DNA of 64,000 nucleotides from Henriciella pelagia (GCF_002088945.1 NZ_NCSU01000007.1:992001-1056000); one strand, 5' to 3'. Shown: positions 51,734-61,715, numbered from the stretch's first letter. Numbers and translations are program-made. Notes: generated from the sequence alone by a model not told the origin.

Positions 51734-53968
51734 TTGAACAGCCAGGCACCGATAGATCAGCGAAACGCCAAGATGGTCCCGTATACACAGGGCTATGGTC
51801 AGGTCGACGACAGGATTTCTGATCCGAAGCAGGCGCTTCGCGCGCTTCGGCGTCGGTTGATGCTGTTCCTTTTCGTGGTTCTGACCACGTTTATCTCGGT
51901 CGCCGTGTTCACCTTCCAGGCGACACCTGTCTATTCGACCAGCGCCTCCGTCATAATGGACTCGCGTGACAAGACCGTGATCGATATCGGTTCAGTCCTT
52001 TCCGGCCTGCCGCCGGAATCCTCCGTCGTTGATACCGAAGTCCAGATCATCCGCTCGCGCTCGCTCGCCGAGAAGGTCGTGCGCCAGTTGAACCTCAGAG
52101 AGGTGCCAGAGTTCAACCCGCTGCTTCAGGAAGCAAGCTTCACTGACAAGGCAAAGGCCTGGTTGAAAGGCCTTGTCGGGTCTTCTCCTGCGTCTTCCAC
52201 GGCCACACAGGACGATCAGGATGTCGTTGAAATGGAGCTGGTTGTCTCCTCACTGCTGAACAAGACCGGTGCGCGTCGGATTGCGACCACTTACGGCATC
52301 GAGATTTATGCAAGCAGCCAGGACCCGGAACTTGCCGCGCAGATCGCGAACAAGATTGTCGATCAGTATCTGGTCGAGCAGCTTGATGCGAAGTTCGACG
52401 CGACACGCCGCGCCAATGCCTGGCTTGAGGAGCGCCTTTCCGAGCTGCGCGCAGAAGTGAATGCAGCTGAGAATGCGGTTGAGGAGTATCGTGCCTCGTC
52501 CGGGCTCATGTCGGCCGGCACCACAACGCTCAACCAGCAGCAGATGGGCGACCTCAACGGTCAGCTGATCCTGCGCCGTGCAGAGCTTGCAGATGCCGAG
52601 GCACGCCTCTCGACCGTGCGCGATCTTGCAGCGCGTGGTGTATCAGCCGAAGTCAGCGGCGAAGCCCTGAACTCGCCCGTCATTTCGGAACTGCGCCGCC
52701 AGCAGGCGGAAATCCTGCGTGAACGTGCGGACCTGCAGAACCGTTATGGCCCTCTGCACCCGGATATCCAGCGCATCAACAATGAAGAGGCGAACATCCA
52801 GTCGCAAATCTCGACGGAGCTTCAGCGCATTGTCACCAGCCTTGAAAGCGATGTATCGATTGCCCGTCAGCGCGTCGCCAGCCTGCAATCCAATCTCGGC
52901 CAGATCCGTAACACTGTGAACCAGAACAACCAGGCGAGCGTGCGGCTTCGCGAACTGGAAAGATCGGCCGAAGCATCGCGCTCGATCTATGAAGCCTTTC
53001 TTGCCCGCTTCAAGCAGACCAATGAATCCGAGGGGCTCGCCGAGGCAGATGCGCGCTTGCTGTCTGCCGCGCCGGTCCCGCGTGCGCCTTCCTTCCCGAA
53101 AACCGGTCTGAACCTGATGATCGGTCTTGCACTTGGGCTGATGCTGGGCGTCGGCGCCGTGGTCGCGGCTGAAGCGCTCAACAGCCAGATCAGCACAGGC
53201 GAAGAGATCGAAGAGAGCTTCCATGTGCCATTCCTGGGCAATTTCCCGAGACTGGTCGGCAATGAGAAAAAGGATCCGCGCCGTTACCTGATCAACAATC
53301 CGACCTCCGCTTATGCCGAAAGCTTCCGGAATCTTCGTGCGTCGATCATGTTCGCGGACCTCGACAATGACATGAAGACCGTCGCGATCACCTCGTCCCA
53401 GCCGGATGAAGGCAAGACGACGCTGACGCATGGCCTTGGCATCATGTCGGCCATGTCTGGTACGAAGACCCTGATCGTGGATGGTGACTTCCGCCGCAAG
53501 CGCCTGTCTGAGACGGTGCTCAAGGAGCCGGCGGAAAAGGGCTTCCTGGAATGTCTGTTCGGTGAATGCACGATTGAAGAAGCGATCACGACCGATGAAG
53601 AGACGGGTCTTGATATCCTGCCGCTTACACCAGACCGGCATACGCCGCGCGACGTATTCGGATCGCGGACATTCGATAATCTGATGGAGCAGCTCGAGGA
53701 GCGCTACGATCTCATCCTGATCGATACCGGCCCGCTTCTGCTGCTGGCAGAAACCCGCATCATCACCAGCAAGGTCGACCAGGTCGTTGTCGTGTCACGC
53801 TGGCTGAAGACCAACCGGGCGGCCCTGAAGCAGGCGCTCTCATTGCTGCGCGATTTCCGCGCACAAGTGGCGGGTGTTGCGATCAACCGGGTGGATACAA
53901 ACCGGTACCACCGTCAAGGCTACGGACACTCGGGCTACAAGTCCTACGCGAAATATTACACGAACTAG
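51734..53968 (+). CDS. Wzc-type polysaccharide co-polymerase with tyrosine autokinase
   Basis: A 744-residue inner-membrane protein. N-terminal Wzz domain with a TM (LMLFLFVVLTTFISVAVFTF) and the periplasmic coiled coil (residues 200-450); a second TM near 465-485 (LNLMIGLALGLMLGVGAVVA). The cytoplasmic kinase has Walker A SSQPDEGKTT (about 552-561), A' IVDGDFRRKR and B LILIDTGPLLLL. The C-terminus has a Tyr cluster (YHRQGYGHSGYKSYAKYYTN), the autophosphorylated tail of BY-kinases. The start is TTG at 51734 after AGGGACA. It should control chain length and export together with the OPX protein. Confidence 0.95.
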   Translation: MNSQAPIDQRNAKMVPYTQGYGQVDDRISDPKQALRALRRRLMLFLFVVLTTFISVAVFTFQATPVYSTSASVIMDSRDKTVIDIGSVLSGLPPESSVVDTEVQIIRSRSLAEKVVRQLNLREVPEFNPLLQEASFTDKAKAWLKGLVGSSPASSTATQDDQDVVEMELVVSSLLNKTGARRIATTYGIEIYASSQDPELAAQIANKIVDQYLVEQLDAKFDATRRANAWLEERLSELRAEVNAAENAVEEYRASSGLMSAGTTTLNQQQMGDLNGQLILRRAELADAEARLSTVRDLAARGVSAEVSGEALNSPVISELRRQQAEILRERADLQNRYGPLHPDIQRINNEEANIQSQISTELQRIVTSLESDVSIARQRVASLQSNLGQIRNTVNQNNQASVRLRELERSAEASRSIYEAFLARFKQTNESEGLAEADARLLSAAPVPRAPSFPKTGLNLMIGLALGLMLGVGAVVAAEALNSQISTGEEIEESFHVPFLGNFPRLVGNEKKDPRRYLINNPTSAYAESFRNLRASIMFADLDNDMKTVAITSSQPDEGKTTLTHGLGIMSAMSGTKTLIVDGDFRRKRLSETVLKEPAEKGFLECLFGECTIEEAITTDEETGLDILPLTPDRHTPRDVFGSRTFDNLMEQLEERYDLILIDTGPLLLLAETRIITSKVDQVVVVSRWLKTNRAALKQALSLLRDFRAQVAGVAINRVDTNRYHRQGYGHSGYKSYAKYYTN

Positions 53969-54004
53969 AATTGCCGCTGCGGACCGGCCACCACCGGTTC
54001 GCGG

Positions 54005-54229
54005 TCAGGCGGTTGGGCGTCTCGAGGCGAGCCGCAGTTCAGCGCGCTGCTGCACCAGTTCGACCACTTCGTCATGGCTCTTGCCGCGCATGTCATTCGA
54101 CGTGGCAAGGCGGGAGCTGGTTGCGAGTTTCTTCAGTTCGGCGAGTTCGACACTGCGCAACACTTCACGGACCTTTTCGGGGGTTTCCCTGGCAACGAGG
54201 ACAACGGGATTGATCGGCTGTTCAGTCAT
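54005..54229 (-). CDS. Hypothetical small protein coupled to a glycosyltransferase
   Basis: A 74-residue, helical, charged cytoplasmic protein: ETPEKVREVLRSVELAELKKLA, then NDMRGKSHDEVVELVQQRAELR. It does not match a family I know. Its ATG overlaps the stop of the upstream glycosyltransferase by 4 bp, so it is translationally coupled. It may be a regulator or chaperone of that enzyme, but no function is shown. Confidence 0.65.
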   Translation of the reverse strand: MTEQPINPVVLVARETPEKVREVLRSVELAELKKLATSSRLATSNDMRGKSHDEVVELVQQRAELRLASRRPTA

Positions 54230-55467
54230 TCTGGGTCCGTCACGCTTGTCTGAAGCTTGGCTTCCATCAGTTCAATGAACTGTTCTGCCCATCCTTCAGG
54301 AGAAGTGCAAATCTGATTGGCCCTGGGCGCGGCGTTGCGGCTCATCCTGCGCACGGTTTCATCATCGCCCGCCCAGACTTGCAGACGTTGCGCAAGTCCG
54401 GATTTGAGGTGCGGGTCGAAGACGGCGCCGATCTGCAATTCCTCGACTTTCGCTGCGAGCGTGCTGGGCCGGGAGATCAATACGGGAAGGCCACTCAGCG
54501 CGGCTTCGGCGACAACCAGTCCATAAGGTTCCCGCCACCGACCCGGCACAACCAGCGCGCGGGCCGTGCGCACATGCTCGCCGATCTGTTCGCGGCTGCA
54601 GAAACCGGCAAAGGTGATGGCGGGAAACCTTTCCGCCAGTTCACTGCCGAGTGGTCCTTCGCCGATCATCGTGAGCGGTACGCCCGCCTCCATGGCGGCT
54701 TCTGCAACAATATCAGCGCCTTTTTCACGGCTCAGCCGGCCAATGAACAGGAAGGTCCGGTTCTCTGCGGCCTCGACGGGGATGTCGAGATAGGCGGTTG
54801 CGGGGTTTGCGATACTGGTAAGATGGGGCGGGTTGAACCCGGCGTCCTGCATCACCGATTTCATGCCATCGTGAAGGCAGACAAAGGTCATGTCACTCGT
54901 GCGAAAGTCTGCCACGCGATTGAGATTGAGATGCCGCGCCATGCGCCAGTATTTGTGCAAACTGCTGCGCCGGTCGCACTGGCTGATCCAGCAGGCGCCG
55001 GACATGGGTTTTAGCTCGCAGGGCGTTCCGCTCGGATAGTGCAGGAGACCGCCATTCGGGCAGGCATTGAAAAAGTCATGGCAGGACACGACCGTGCGAG
55101 CGGCGACAGGACGGAGCGCGCCGAAAATGCTGGGTGACAGGATATGAGCCCAGTTGTGCAGGTGGTAGGCGGTCGAAGGCGTGTCGTTTCGGCTGACCCA
55201 ATCTGATACAAGTTTTGCGGCCTCGCTATTGTGCAGGCCAGACCTCAAGGCGGAAAGGCGTGACTGTTCGAGGACCCGGCTCTGGCCGAGACCGATCGTC
55301 TCGATCCCGAATTGTGACAGGCTGCTGTCATCCTCTGCGCCTGTCAGATAAGTGACATCCAGGCCAAGCTTGCGATACTGAATCGCAGACAGGCGTGCGA
55401 GACCCGTCGCGCCTCCGCGAGCCTCGATACTGTCATGTATGACGACGACGTGTTCAAGTCTGGCCAC
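54226..55467 (-). CDS. Glycosyltransferase family 4
   Basis: A 413-residue GT-B glycosyltransferase. HVVVIHDSIEARGGATGLAR is the N-terminal donor loop; the C-terminal half has FLFIGRLSREKGADIVAEAAMEAG and the E(x7)E-type WREPYGLVVAEAALSGLPVLISR. GTG at 55467 follows GGGAGAAATA, and an upstream in-frame extension is unconserved-looking. It is on the minus strand, opposite its neighbours at both sides. The sugar is unknown. Confidence 0.9.
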   Translation of the reverse strand: MARLEHVVVIHDSIEARGGATGLARLSAIQYRKLGLDVTYLTGAEDDSSLSQFGIETIGLGQSRVLEQSRLSALRSGLHNSEAAKLVSDWVSRNDTPSTAYHLHNWAHILSPSIFGALRPVAARTVVSCHDFFNACPNGGLLHYPSGTPCELKPMSGACWISQCDRRSSLHKYWRMARHLNLNRVADFRTSDMTFVCLHDGMKSVMQDAGFNPPHLTSIANPATAYLDIPVEAAENRTFLFIGRLSREKGADIVAEAAMEAGVPLTMIGEGPLGSELAERFPAITFAGFCSREQIGEHVRTARALVVPGRWREPYGLVVAEAALSGLPVLISRPSTLAAKVEELQIGAVFDPHLKSGLAQRLQVWAGDDETVRRMSRNAAPRANQICTSPEGWAEQFIELMEAKLQTSVTDPE

Positions 55468-55604
55468 TATTTCTCCCACATGGTCTGCAGGCCTGTTACT
55501 GCAATGTCTGCACCAGATTGTTGCTATGGCAAGCGGATTGCATGGGCTGGTGCCTCTTCGCTTCTGATTGTAGTTTCCCCGACGGGAACAACAGGGAAAT
55601 CTCG

Positions 55605-56489
55605 ATGGCAGGAAAAACCAGATTAGCGGTAGCGATTGCAACACTTGGCCGTCCGGACACGGTCGCTGAAAATATCGAGATTCTGCGTCGTCAGTCCCGC
55701 CCGGCTGACCGGATCCTGCTGTCTGTAACCGGCCCGGAAGACCTGCCGGACAATATCGACATGACCGGGATCGAGACGGTGTTTGGTTCGAAAGGGCTCT
55801 GCGCCCAGCGAAATCGCGCGCTCGACGCCCTTCAGGAGGATGTCGATTACATCATTTTCTTTGATGACGATTATGTCGCCTCGAAATTCGCACTCGAGCG
55901 GATTGAAGCCTACTTCAATGACAATCCGGACATCGTCGGCATTATGGGTCATGTGCTGGCCGACGGTATCAAGGGGCCGGGCATCAAATATGCCGAAGCC
56001 TGCCGCATTGTGGAGGCATATGATGCCAAACCGCGCCCGCCCGTGCGGGAATTTGGCGAGTCCGACGGCCTGTACGGTTGCAATATGGCTTATCGCGCGT
56101 CGGCCATCGGCGAAACGCGCTTTGACGAAAATCTGCTCTATTATGGCTGGCTTGAAGATAATGACTTCTCGAACCAGCTTCTGGGGCGCGGTCGGCTCGT
56201 GCACACGAACGCGTTTGCCGGCGTACATTGCGGTGTGAAGACTTCGCGGTCTCCAGGCCTGCGCCTCGGCTATTCACAGATCGCAAACCCGGTCTACCTG
56301 ATGAAGAAGGGCACTCTGCCAAAGCACAAGGCATGGACCATGATGAGCCGGAATATGCTCGCCAATCACGCACGTACCGTGGCGCCCGAACCGTGGGTAG
56401 ACCGCTGGGGCCGTGCCAAGGGGAACTGGCTCGCCATTCGGCATGCCCTCACAGGGAAGATCTCACCGACCTACATCCAGCACCTCTAG
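55605..56489 (+). CDS. Glycosyltransferase family 2
   Basis: A 294-residue GT-A glycosyltransferase. LAVAIATLGRPDTVAENIEILRR is the nucleotide-sugar-binding start; YIIFFDDDYVASKFALER holds the DXD-type metal site, and FDENLLYYGWLEDNDFSNQL carries the acidic catalytic motif. ATG at 55605 follows AGGGA. It starts a plus-strand run with the pyruvyltransferase gene, which begins 41 bases later. Confidence 0.9.
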   Translation: MAGKTRLAVAIATLGRPDTVAENIEILRRQSRPADRILLSVTGPEDLPDNIDMTGIETVFGSKGLCAQRNRALDALQEDVDYIIFFDDDYVASKFALERIEAYFNDNPDIVGIMGHVLADGIKGPGIKYAEACRIVEAYDAKPRPPVREFGESDGLYGCNMAYRASAIGETRFDENLLYYGWLEDNDFSNQLLGRGRLVHTNAFAGVHCGVKTSRSPGLRLGYSQIANPVYLMKKGTLPKHKAWTMMSRNMLANHARTVAPEPWVDRWGRAKGNWLAIRHALTGKISPTYIQHL

Positions 56490-56529
56490 AACAGGGGGTG
56501 GCAATCGTAGCAACTTGGAAAGGGCCGAC

Positions 56530-57750
56530 ATGAAAGTCGTGCTGCTGAACGTCAAATATTCTCCAAATCTCGGCGACGGGATCATCGCGGAGTGCTTCGA
56601 ACATGCGCTTCGCGCAGCAGTCCCACGCCTTGATGTGTCGAGCTGTGATCTGGCGGGACGCACAGACTTTCAAAGCCGGAATCCAGGCCTGCGCAGTCTG
56701 GTCCTCGGCGTCATGGGGATGCTGCCGTCGTCCTTACGCAGTCCGGCGCTCGCCAGCCTTGTTCGCTATCAACTGAAGTCGCATGCGCTCGACCATTATC
56801 GTTGGCACCTGCGCGATGCCGACATTGCCGTCATTGGCGGTGGCCAGCTGATTGCCGATGCGGGCCTGAATTTTCCATTGAAGATCTCGTCCGCTGTCGA
56901 GATTGCCCGACAAAACGGAGCGAGAGTCGCGATATTCGGGGCGGGCGTCGGACAGCATGTCAGTGGCAAGGGGAAGGCACTGTTCCGTGCCGCCTTTGAC
57001 CCCGGTCTCGAGGCCGTGGGCTTGCGGGATGAGCTTTCGCTTGAGAGGTGGAACGCCATGTTCGATACACCGCGCGCAAGCCTGGTTCATGACCCTGGCA
57101 TGCTTGCCAGCGATCTTTATCCGGCGGAAAAGCGGCGCGCCGACCGCGTGAAGCCGAGGGTGGGGCTTGGCATCACCGACCCGAACATTCTGCGTCTCCA
57201 CGCCGATACCGGTGAAGGGGCGCATGATACCGACTGGATAAGCCGGTATGCTGACCTTGCCTGCACGCTGACGGGCGAGGGCTTTGCGGTGAGCCTCTTC
57301 ACGAATGGAGCGACCAACGATCAGTCTTGTGCCGCAAAAGTTTATCGGCGCATTCAATCCCGGCTCGCTGATGCTGGTGATGTGTCTCTCCGGGCCCGGC
57401 CAGAACGGCCCGATCAACTGGCTTCGATGATCGCCGGGTTTGACGCGGTCATCGCCCACCGCCTTCACGCAAATATTGTCGCGTTCTCATACGGCGTGCC
57501 GCATATCGGATTGCACTGGGACTCCAAGATGACAGGCTTTTTCGATGGCAAGGGACGGTCCAGATATCTGATCGGTTGCGACACACTGAGTCAGGAAGAG
57601 AAGATTGTGCCCTTGCTTCGAAGCGCCCTGTCGGAAGGGATTTCACCCTTCCAGCTGGCCGTGGCAAAGCGCTCGACGCGGGAGGCTATCGTCCGCTTCG
57701 CCAACGCATTGCTTGGTGATGAACACGTCGCTCAGGCGCGTGCAGGGTGA
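56530..57750 (+). CDS. Polysaccharide pyruvyltransferase-family protein
   Basis: A 406-residue protein of the polysaccharide pyruvyl transferase family. VVLLNVKYSPNLGDGIIAECF is the N-terminal signature (NxGDG-type), and IAVIGGGQLIADAGLNFPLKIS, GARVAIFGAGVGQHVSGKG and IAGFDAVIAHRLHANIVAFSYG follow. These enzymes add pyruvate ketals or related groups to sugars, giving the polymer negative charge. Substrate unknown. It is 41 bases after the GT2 gene. Confidence 0.9.
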   Translation: MKVVLLNVKYSPNLGDGIIAECFEHALRAAVPRLDVSSCDLAGRTDFQSRNPGLRSLVLGVMGMLPSSLRSPALASLVRYQLKSHALDHYRWHLRDADIAVIGGGQLIADAGLNFPLKISSAVEIARQNGARVAIFGAGVGQHVSGKGKALFRAAFDPGLEAVGLRDELSLERWNAMFDTPRASLVHDPGMLASDLYPAEKRRADRVKPRVGLGITDPNILRLHADTGEGAHDTDWISRYADLACTLTGEGFAVSLFTNGATNDQSCAAKVYRRIQSRLADAGDVSLRARPERPDQLASMIAGFDAVIAHRLHANIVAFSYGVPHIGLHWDSKMTGFFDGKGRSRYLIGCDTLSQEEKIVPLLRSALSEGISPFQLAVAKRSTREAIVRFANALLGDEHVAQARAG

Positions 57751-57891
57751 GCGTCTGAACGGGACGCGGCCCTCGGGCTAAATGTCAGTTTCCGGGACTC
57801 GAAATCATGGCTGTCGTGCAGCGATCACGCCAGTTGGCCAGAGGTTTGCATAAGCATTAATCCCATGTGATGTGAAGTCAGGGACATGCTT

Positions 57892-59031
57892 ATGAGTATA
57901 GTAGCAACCGAGGCGACACGCATCGGTAAATCGCCGCGCGCACGCGCCGGTAGCCGTCTGGCACCTCTCGACGCCCTGCGGGGCATCGCAATCGCTTGGG
58001 TCGCTATCTTCCATTTTTGTTCGTTCTGGGCGCCCTCAGGGGCTGGGGACCCATTGCTGCCCTATGGTGACCTGCTTGCCTGGGTGCCTTTTGCCAGCGT
58101 CGGGTATCTCGGCGTCACCCTGTTCTTCATGATTTCGGGTTTCGTCATCCTCATGACCCTTGAGAGAACGGCGTCGCTGATTGATTTCGCAGTGCGCAGG
58201 TCGGCGCGCATCTGGCCAACGCTGGTTTTGTGCGGGTGTCTGACATGGCTCATCGCTCTCGCGATCGGTCCAGAGCAGTTCAAGGCCAGCCCGGCCGAGT
58301 TCCTGCTCAGCATCTTTGCGTTTCCCCCTCAATATATCGGCGACCTCACTGGCCAGTCGGACTGGGGCTGGCTCGACGGGGCATACTGGTCGCTGTGGGT
58401 GGAAGTGCGGTTCTATGCGATGATCGGTGTCTGCTACTATCTTCTGAAGTCTCGCTGGATGACTGGCTGGTTCGCATTCCAGGGGATTTGTGCGCTGCTG
58501 TTGCTCGGCTTTTCCTTCACGAATCTTGGCGTGCTCGACAAGATCGGATCACTGCTCTTCTATCAGGATGTGGTCTATTTTTCCTTCGGAATGATTGCCT
58601 TCAAAGTGTATTCTGAACGCCGGTTCTCGACCGGAATGAGGGTGGCTTTCGGTCTGAGCGCACTCCACGCACTTGTGCTGGTCCTGCACCTGACGGGTGG
58701 AAAACCGTTCAGTGCTGAATTTGTCTTCGGCTATGCGACCATCTTTATCCTTTTCTGGGCGGCGCTGTGGCACGAACCGTTCAAGAACCTGCTCGCATGG
58801 CAGCCTCTGGTCCAGATTGGACGAGCGTCATACTCCTTCTACCTGCTCCATCAGGTGATCGGGCTCAGCATTATGTACTGGGCAAGCCAGATGATGCCGG
58901 GATGGGCCGTCGCCGCGTTCGTGTTGCCGGCGGTGATAATCCTTCTCCTTGCCCTTTCGAGGGCGGTATTCCTGAACTACGAACAGCCGCTCAATCGCAA
59001 GATCGTGGAGTTGCAGGCCCAGACCGCCTGA
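57892..59031 (+). CDS. Acyltransferase 3 family membrane protein
   Basis: A 379-residue protein with about ten hydrophobic segments of the acyltransferase 3 family. LAPLDALRGIAIAWVAIFHFCSFW is the N-terminal motif with its catalytic His; FFMISGFVILMTLERT is the family R/F box. These enzymes O-acetylate (or succinylate) sugars of surface polymers. ATG at 57892 is favoured because AGGGACA lies seven bases before it; ATG at 57886 is too close. About 35 N-terminal residues precede the first membrane segment. Confidence 0.9.
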   Translation: MSIVATEATRIGKSPRARAGSRLAPLDALRGIAIAWVAIFHFCSFWAPSGAGDPLLPYGDLLAWVPFASVGYLGVTLFFMISGFVILMTLERTASLIDFAVRRSARIWPTLVLCGCLTWLIALAIGPEQFKASPAEFLLSIFAFPPQYIGDLTGQSDWGWLDGAYWSLWVEVRFYAMIGVCYYLLKSRWMTGWFAFQGICALLLLGFSFTNLGVLDKIGSLLFYQDVVYFSFGMIAFKVYSERRFSTGMRVAFGLSALHALVLVLHLTGGKPFSAEFVFGYATIFILFWAALWHEPFKNLLAWQPLVQIGRASYSFYLLHQVIGLSIMYWASQMMPGWAVAAFVLPAVIILLLALSRAVFLNYEQPLNRKIVELQAQTA

Positions 59032-59226
59032 TCTGCCCGAACAGGATCTGCGGAGCGGCAAGTTTCTTGCGTGTCCGAGCGGAAGCCGTAACGTTTCGGT
59101 TCAGTTCATTCAGCCTGAGGAAAAGGTTGCCTTGCAAAGTCGTGATCAGAATGTCGGCAGTGCAGACCACCGGGCCGTTTTACCTGTCATCGGGTGCTTC
59201 GGCACCTTTGCGCCAGGAGTGATCTC

Positions 59227-60702
59227 TTGGGCATAGAACTTATCGGACTGATTACGGTCGCATTGGGTGGCTTTGCGATGTTGCGGTCGTCCGCCATGGC
59301 GCTGACGGTGCTCTGCTGTATGGGCCTGCTCGGTGCAGCGTCAGCCATGGCCTTTGGCGGGGCCAATATCACGCCTGGTCATCTGAGCCTTGGCTTTTTC
59401 GTTCTGGCGGTGATCGTCCGCCGCGATGGTATCGGTTATGCGACCCTTCCCATGCAGCGCGGCGGACCGGGCTTCGTGCTCTTGCTGCTTTGCCTCTGGG
59501 GCCTGGTGTCGGGCATGTTCCTGCCAAGGCTGTTTGCGGGCGAGCTGATGGTGTTCCCGATGACGCCGGATTTCAAGTTCATCATCGAGGAGCCGCTCTA
59601 TCCTTCCGGCTCGAATTTCAATCACGCTGTCTACTTCATGAGTGGACTGTTCGTCTTCTCCTTCGTGGCCTCCATGGCGCGCACGAACGAGATGATGAAG
59701 AAGGCAGGCGGGGCGCTGATCATTGCCGGGGTCGTGAACCTGGTGATCGTGCTGGTGGATACAGTGACGTTCGCGGTTGGGGCGTCCGCGATGCTCGATT
59801 TCATTCGCAACGCTGATTATTCGCAGATCTTCTATCACAAGTTCATGGGCGTGAAACGCGTGACCGGCTCGTTTCCAGAGGCATCTGCCTTCGCGGCAGT
59901 TGCCGTCGGTTTGTTTGCCTATAATTTCAGGCTGTGGCGGGGCGGTGTCCGGACCCGGATGACAGGCTGGGTCACAATCGGAACGCTGGCAGCCATCCTC
60001 TTCTCGTTTTCGACGACGGGTTATATTGCCCTGATCGTCTATTTGACCATCGCCTATTCAAGCCTGCTCATCCGCTCGGACCGGAATACGCCCTATGCGA
60101 TGCGGTCTTCGACCAATCGCGCCATATTCCTGTCGCTCGGGCCGCTTCTTGTCCTGGCCGGAGCAACGGCGGTCGCCATCAAGCCCGACCTGATTTCACC
60201 CATCGTCGATACGTTCGATGCATCGATCACCAACAAGCTTGGCAGCGCCAGTGGTGTCGAACGGACATCCTGGAACATGGTCGGCTTGCGGGCCTTCTTT
60301 GAAACGTTCGGCCTTGGCGCAGGGATCGGAAGTGTTCGCACGTCGAGCTTCCTTGTTGGCGTGCTGGCCAATCTCGGCATCATTGGAGCGGTATTCTTCA
60401 CCGTATTTCTCGCGCGCCTGTTCCTGGTCGACCGCTCGGCGCGATCAGGGCTCGCCGACAATGAGTCACGCCAGTATGCGGCGGCCGCCCGCGCCGGATG
60501 CTTCACCATCTTTGTCGCATCTGCGGTGTCATCATCTTCGGTGGATCTCGGCATACATTTCTTCGTCATGGCCGGTCTGGCCTGCGCGTCCCTCTTTTAT
60601 CGCCGGGTGCCTGCCGACGTGGTCGCTCCAAATGTCGAGCAAGACGCTGTGCCGCCGGCTAGTGGCACCATCTCTGCTCGAATGCGGGGCCATTTCTCCT
60701 AG
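59227..60702 (+). CDS. O-antigen polymerase-like membrane protein
   Basis: A 491-residue protein with about twelve hydrophobic segments. GSFPEASAFAAVAVGLFAYNF, SFSTTGYIALIVYLTIAYSSLL and LRAFFETFGLGAGIGSVRTSSFLVGVLA are the pattern of O-antigen polymerase/ligase proteins, with conserved Arg and Gly in the last loop. The start is TTG at 59227 after AGGAG. This is the second such protein in the locus (the other is at 43698), so one may polymerise and the other ligate. Confidence 0.8.
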   Translation: MGIELIGLITVALGGFAMLRSSAMALTVLCCMGLLGAASAMAFGGANITPGHLSLGFFVLAVIVRRDGIGYATLPMQRGGPGFVLLLLCLWGLVSGMFLPRLFAGELMVFPMTPDFKFIIEEPLYPSGSNFNHAVYFMSGLFVFSFVASMARTNEMMKKAGGALIIAGVVNLVIVLVDTVTFAVGASAMLDFIRNADYSQIFYHKFMGVKRVTGSFPEASAFAAVAVGLFAYNFRLWRGGVRTRMTGWVTIGTLAAILFSFSTTGYIALIVYLTIAYSSLLIRSDRNTPYAMRSSTNRAIFLSLGPLLVLAGATAVAIKPDLISPIVDTFDASITNKLGSASGVERTSWNMVGLRAFFETFGLGAGIGSVRTSSFLVGVLANLGIIGAVFFTVFLARLFLVDRSARSGLADNESRQYAAAARAGCFTIFVASAVSSSSVDLGIHFFVMAGLACASLFYRRVPADVVAPNVEQDAVPPASGTISARMRGHFS

Positions 60703-60992
60703 TCTGGCGCGATACATGCATACCGGGCCGTCCAGCGGGAGTGTTCAATACCGAAACGCTTCTTGCTCAATTTGAGAGCAGAATGACCCAGTGTCTCGGC
60801 ACCACGAATGAAGATGGATTTTTTGTAAGGAAAATCCTGCTTGGCTATTGCGCTCGCAGTGAAGAGCGAGCACAATGCAGTCGACCAGTTTGCGGATCGC
60901 AGTCTGGCAAAATGGGTCATGGGGACAGTCGACAACGGGCCAGTACGGTGTCGGCTCAATTTTGTTTTTTCTGAGCATGGAAAGGGGACGCC
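60703..60992. other. 290-base intergenic leader
   Basis: No gene is supported. It contains a weak hairpin GCTCGC/GCGAGC (60852-60857 with 60866-60871), an extra copy of GGGGACA at 60921-60927, a T-rich stretch (TTTTGTTTTTTC) and a ribosome-site GGGGACG at 60984-60990. It may hold the promoter of the ATP-grasp module. Confidence 0.45.
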
Positions 60993-61670
60993 ATGTTGTT
61001 CAAGTATGAGCCTGGCTCAGCGCACAAGCAGTTCAAAGAGCAAGGCTACGTGCATCTGAAAGATGTGCTTGCCGACGACTTCGTCGACTACATGACGGCG
61101 TTCTATGAAGAGACCCAGAAGACGGCTTCCGGTGAGGCCGAGGACTGGAAAGTCTATGGCAAGAAGCGGCAATACGTTTTCGAGTTTCCGTCGCAGGCTG
61201 TCGCTGAGGAATTTCGCGACGGACTGGCGGCGTTGACAGGCATCAGCCCTGACGGGTTCACGATTTCCGAGCGCCACCTCAAAGTCTATGACGAAGCTGC
61301 CAATCCATGGCCGGCACCGCACAAGGACCGCGCCGCATCCGAGGTATCGATCGGCCTGCCTGTGAAGCTTCCGGAAGGCTCTACCGTCTGCGTCTTCCCG
61401 GAGCTGCAATTTGGCCCGAACCCGGAAGAAAAAGCGGTCTTCATGACTGATCGTGACCATCCGGATCTCGAACACATCTACCAGAAAGAGACCTGCGTCA
61501 TGCTCAATGAGAGTATTGGTGACCTCGTCGTCTTTCTCGGCTCATCCATCTTCCACGAGCGTGTGAAGGCCGCGGGTGCAGCCATCCTTTATATCAAGGT
61601 GAACGGCGACGGCCGTGACCCTCTTGGCGAGAATATTTTCGGAGACAAATCCGTCGCCGAAGCGCTCTAG
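60993..61670 (+). CDS. Iron/2-oxoglutarate oxygenase-like protein
   Basis: A 225-residue cupin-fold protein resembling phytanoyl-CoA-type dioxygenases. It has HxD (His110-Lys-Asp112 in PAPHKDRAA) and a distal His188 followed by Arg190 (IFHERVKAAG), the pattern of an Fe(II)-His2-Asp site plus a 2-oxoglutarate-binding Arg. It has no signal peptide. Substrate is unknown; it starts a run with an RraA-fold protein and two ATP-grasp enzymes. GGGGACG precedes the ATG. Confidence 0.8.
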   Translation: MLFKYEPGSAHKQFKEQGYVHLKDVLADDFVDYMTAFYEETQKTASGEAEDWKVYGKKRQYVFEFPSQAVAEEFRDGLAALTGISPDGFTISERHLKVYDEAANPWPAPHKDRAASEVSIGLPVKLPEGSTVCVFPELQFGPNPEEKAVFMTDRDHPDLEHIYQKETCVMLNESIGDLVVFLGSSIFHERVKAAGAAILYIKVNGDGRDPLGENIFGDKSVAEAL

Positions 61671-61715
61671 GGCGCTTTCCTTAACCCATTGGCTTCAGCG
61701 TAGAGGGGACAACGC

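Noticed and set aside
39883-60702. Assignment of the polysaccharide locus as a holdfast (hfs) system
   Set aside because: The gene families overlap with hfs genes and a CtrA-like box is present, but no holdfast-specific anchor (hfaABD) or deacetylase is visible.
60741-60974. A 77-codon open frame before the oxygenase gene
   Set aside because: No ribosome site, no domain and atypical Cys/Ser-rich composition; it lies in what looks like a leader.
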